Shown in pieces: positions 63,005 to 64,000 of a stretch of 64,000 bases of DNA; the stretch's first letter is position 1, and the number at the start of each line of letters is the position of its first letter. A program made the position numbers and the translations under genes. The notes under the pieces are model-generated. The model saw only the letters and a program-made list of their open reading frames with translations, did no database searches and was not told the origin of the DNA. The DNA is from Actinomucor elegans (taxonomy: Eukaryota; Mucoromycota; Mucoromycetes; Mucorales; Mucoraceae): positions 434,001 through 498,000 of the forward strand of contig JAMSLZ010000017.1 in the NCBI GenBank assembly GCA_026027325.1. Reading direction: 5' to 3'.

Positions 63005-63950
63005 GGGCGTACAATAAGAACGGGTAATATTATGTACTTTTGTATAGGAAATATAAATCTTAGTTAGCGTGACGTGACGTGTAGCCTAAGGTTTTGATAT
63101 ATTCCCTTATGTCTACATGCTTTTATTAATATCGGAAGATGCAAAGCATAGTTATGAAGCATGAATGTAGTTTGAACTTTGAAACTGATGCTACAACAAA
63201 CTTTATGCGACAATAAATAAGCAGGCACCTTTTTGTTTGGTACATTATAATTTTCACACAAGCAGTCTGGCTTATCTATATAAGCACAGTTTAACTAGAA
63301 TAGAACTGGGTTGCATGTGCATATATGGCCCTAGAAAGTTCCCTTTTTTGTTATGCGTAAAAGAACACCTTCAGCTAAACGTTTACGCGACACTCTTTTG
63401 TTTCCCTGGGTCCTGTTTTTTTCCCATTGTAATATCATATAGGATAGTGCCTTGTATTTAAACTAAACTGAAGATGTTACATTCTCTTGATGTCATTAGC
63501 AAGCAAATGCAGCGCTATTGAGTGTGTTTCTAATACAAGATATTTACCCGAAGCTTCTCTAGAGAAAGTTTGACGAGTTATGAGGCAATGATGCCCAGAT
63601 ATCGTTTACTAGTGTTAAGATATATTTTAGCCGATGTTTGTATTATAGATAATATATATGAGCCTCAAGCTTTTTTTATTCCATGGACGTCCCGTCCAAT
63701 AAGTAACACATAGTAATCTCAAAATGACGTGCTCGGTTCATTCAATACTGACGACTGATTGTTTCAACTGCGGCAATACAGCCCCAACAGTGCAGATTGC
63801 ATGGAATTCAATCGCAGTTAGATAACTCTAATTTAGTGTGGGTGAGAAGAAAACAACTAGACTCAGTTACACATCAAAAGTATAAAAAGAGGGGATTCTG
63901 CAATAGTTCTACTTTTCATTACCTTTATTCTAATCAAATAAAAGCAAAAC
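63005..63950. other. Divergent upstream region
   Basis: Between the J-protein gene and the gene at the right edge. No gene seen apart from a TATA-like box near its right end. Confidence 0.55.
63881..63888 (+). promoter_or_regulatory. TATA-like box of the right-edge gene
   Basis: TATAAAAA at 63881-63888, 70 bp upstream of the ATG at 63951, the spacing expected for a TATA-driven fungal promoter. Confidence 0.5.
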
Positions 63951-64000
63951 ATGTCCAAGTTCATTGTTGAAACCGAAACTCCCAAGGGTTATAAGCTCAA
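63951..64000 (+). CDS. Start of a gene cut by the window edge
   Basis: ATG after AAAGCAAAAC in a good context, open to the last base; reads MSKFIVETETPKGYKL. Sixteen residues are too few to name it. A TATA box 70 bp upstream supports a real start. Confidence 0.6.
   Translation, partial: MSKFIVETETPKGYKL

Overview
This 64-kb window is nuclear DNA of a filamentous fungus, most likely a Mucoromycota mould of the order Mucorales. It is AT-rich. Genes are split by many short introns (mostly 47-60 bp, GT..AG with a few GC..AG), and the proteins are of fungal type: squalene epoxidase, C-14 sterol reductase, an Ssk2-type MAPKKK, an Atf1-type bZIP and chorismate mutase. A decayed F-box/LRR gene and an HTH-transposase relic resemble families expanded in Mucorales. 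I found no tRNA, rRNA or CRISPR. All exon coordinates come from reading splice sites and checking phase by hand.

Layout. 1-7 kb: 5' part of an NTO1/BRPF-like PHD protein (-), a nucleoplasmin-like acidic protein (+), a beta-sandwich protein of unknown role (-) and chorismate mutase (-). 8.5-13 kb: an SSK2/SSK22-type MAPKKK (+). 14-17.3 kb: VPS36 (-) divergent from an HMG-box factor (+). 18-28.6 kb: Pelota/Dom34 (+), a low-complexity protein of unknown function (-) and listerin/LTN1 (+). 29-30 kb: a small secreted protein (-). 30-35 kb has no intact gene. 35-38.8 kb: an elongin-B-like ubiquitin-fold protein (-) and squalene epoxidase ERG1 (-). 40.5-49 kb: a SAPS/Sit4-associated protein (+), an AVT-type amino acid transporter (-) and an Atf1-like bZIP (+). 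50.8-51.2 kb: PHF5A/RDS3 (-). 52.5-58.3 kb is the accessory part: a 241-bp tandem duplication, an LTR-like fragment, a possible nuclease-fold gene next to a broken transposase HTH, and an F-box/LRR pseudogene. 59.6-63 kb: ERG24 (-) and a mitochondrial-type J protein (-). 63.95 kb: first 50 bases of another gene (+).

Functional links. Two factors that act in sequence on stalled ribosomes (Pelota, listerin) lie 3.2 kb apart. Two ergosterol enzymes (ERG1, ERG24) are in the window. A HOG-type MAPKKK and an Atf1-type bZIP, ends of one stress pathway in other fungi, lie 35 kb apart. The most unusual non-coding structure is a dispersed repeat family with at least nine recognisable copies in the intergenic regions, three of them within 350 bp near 44.2 kb.
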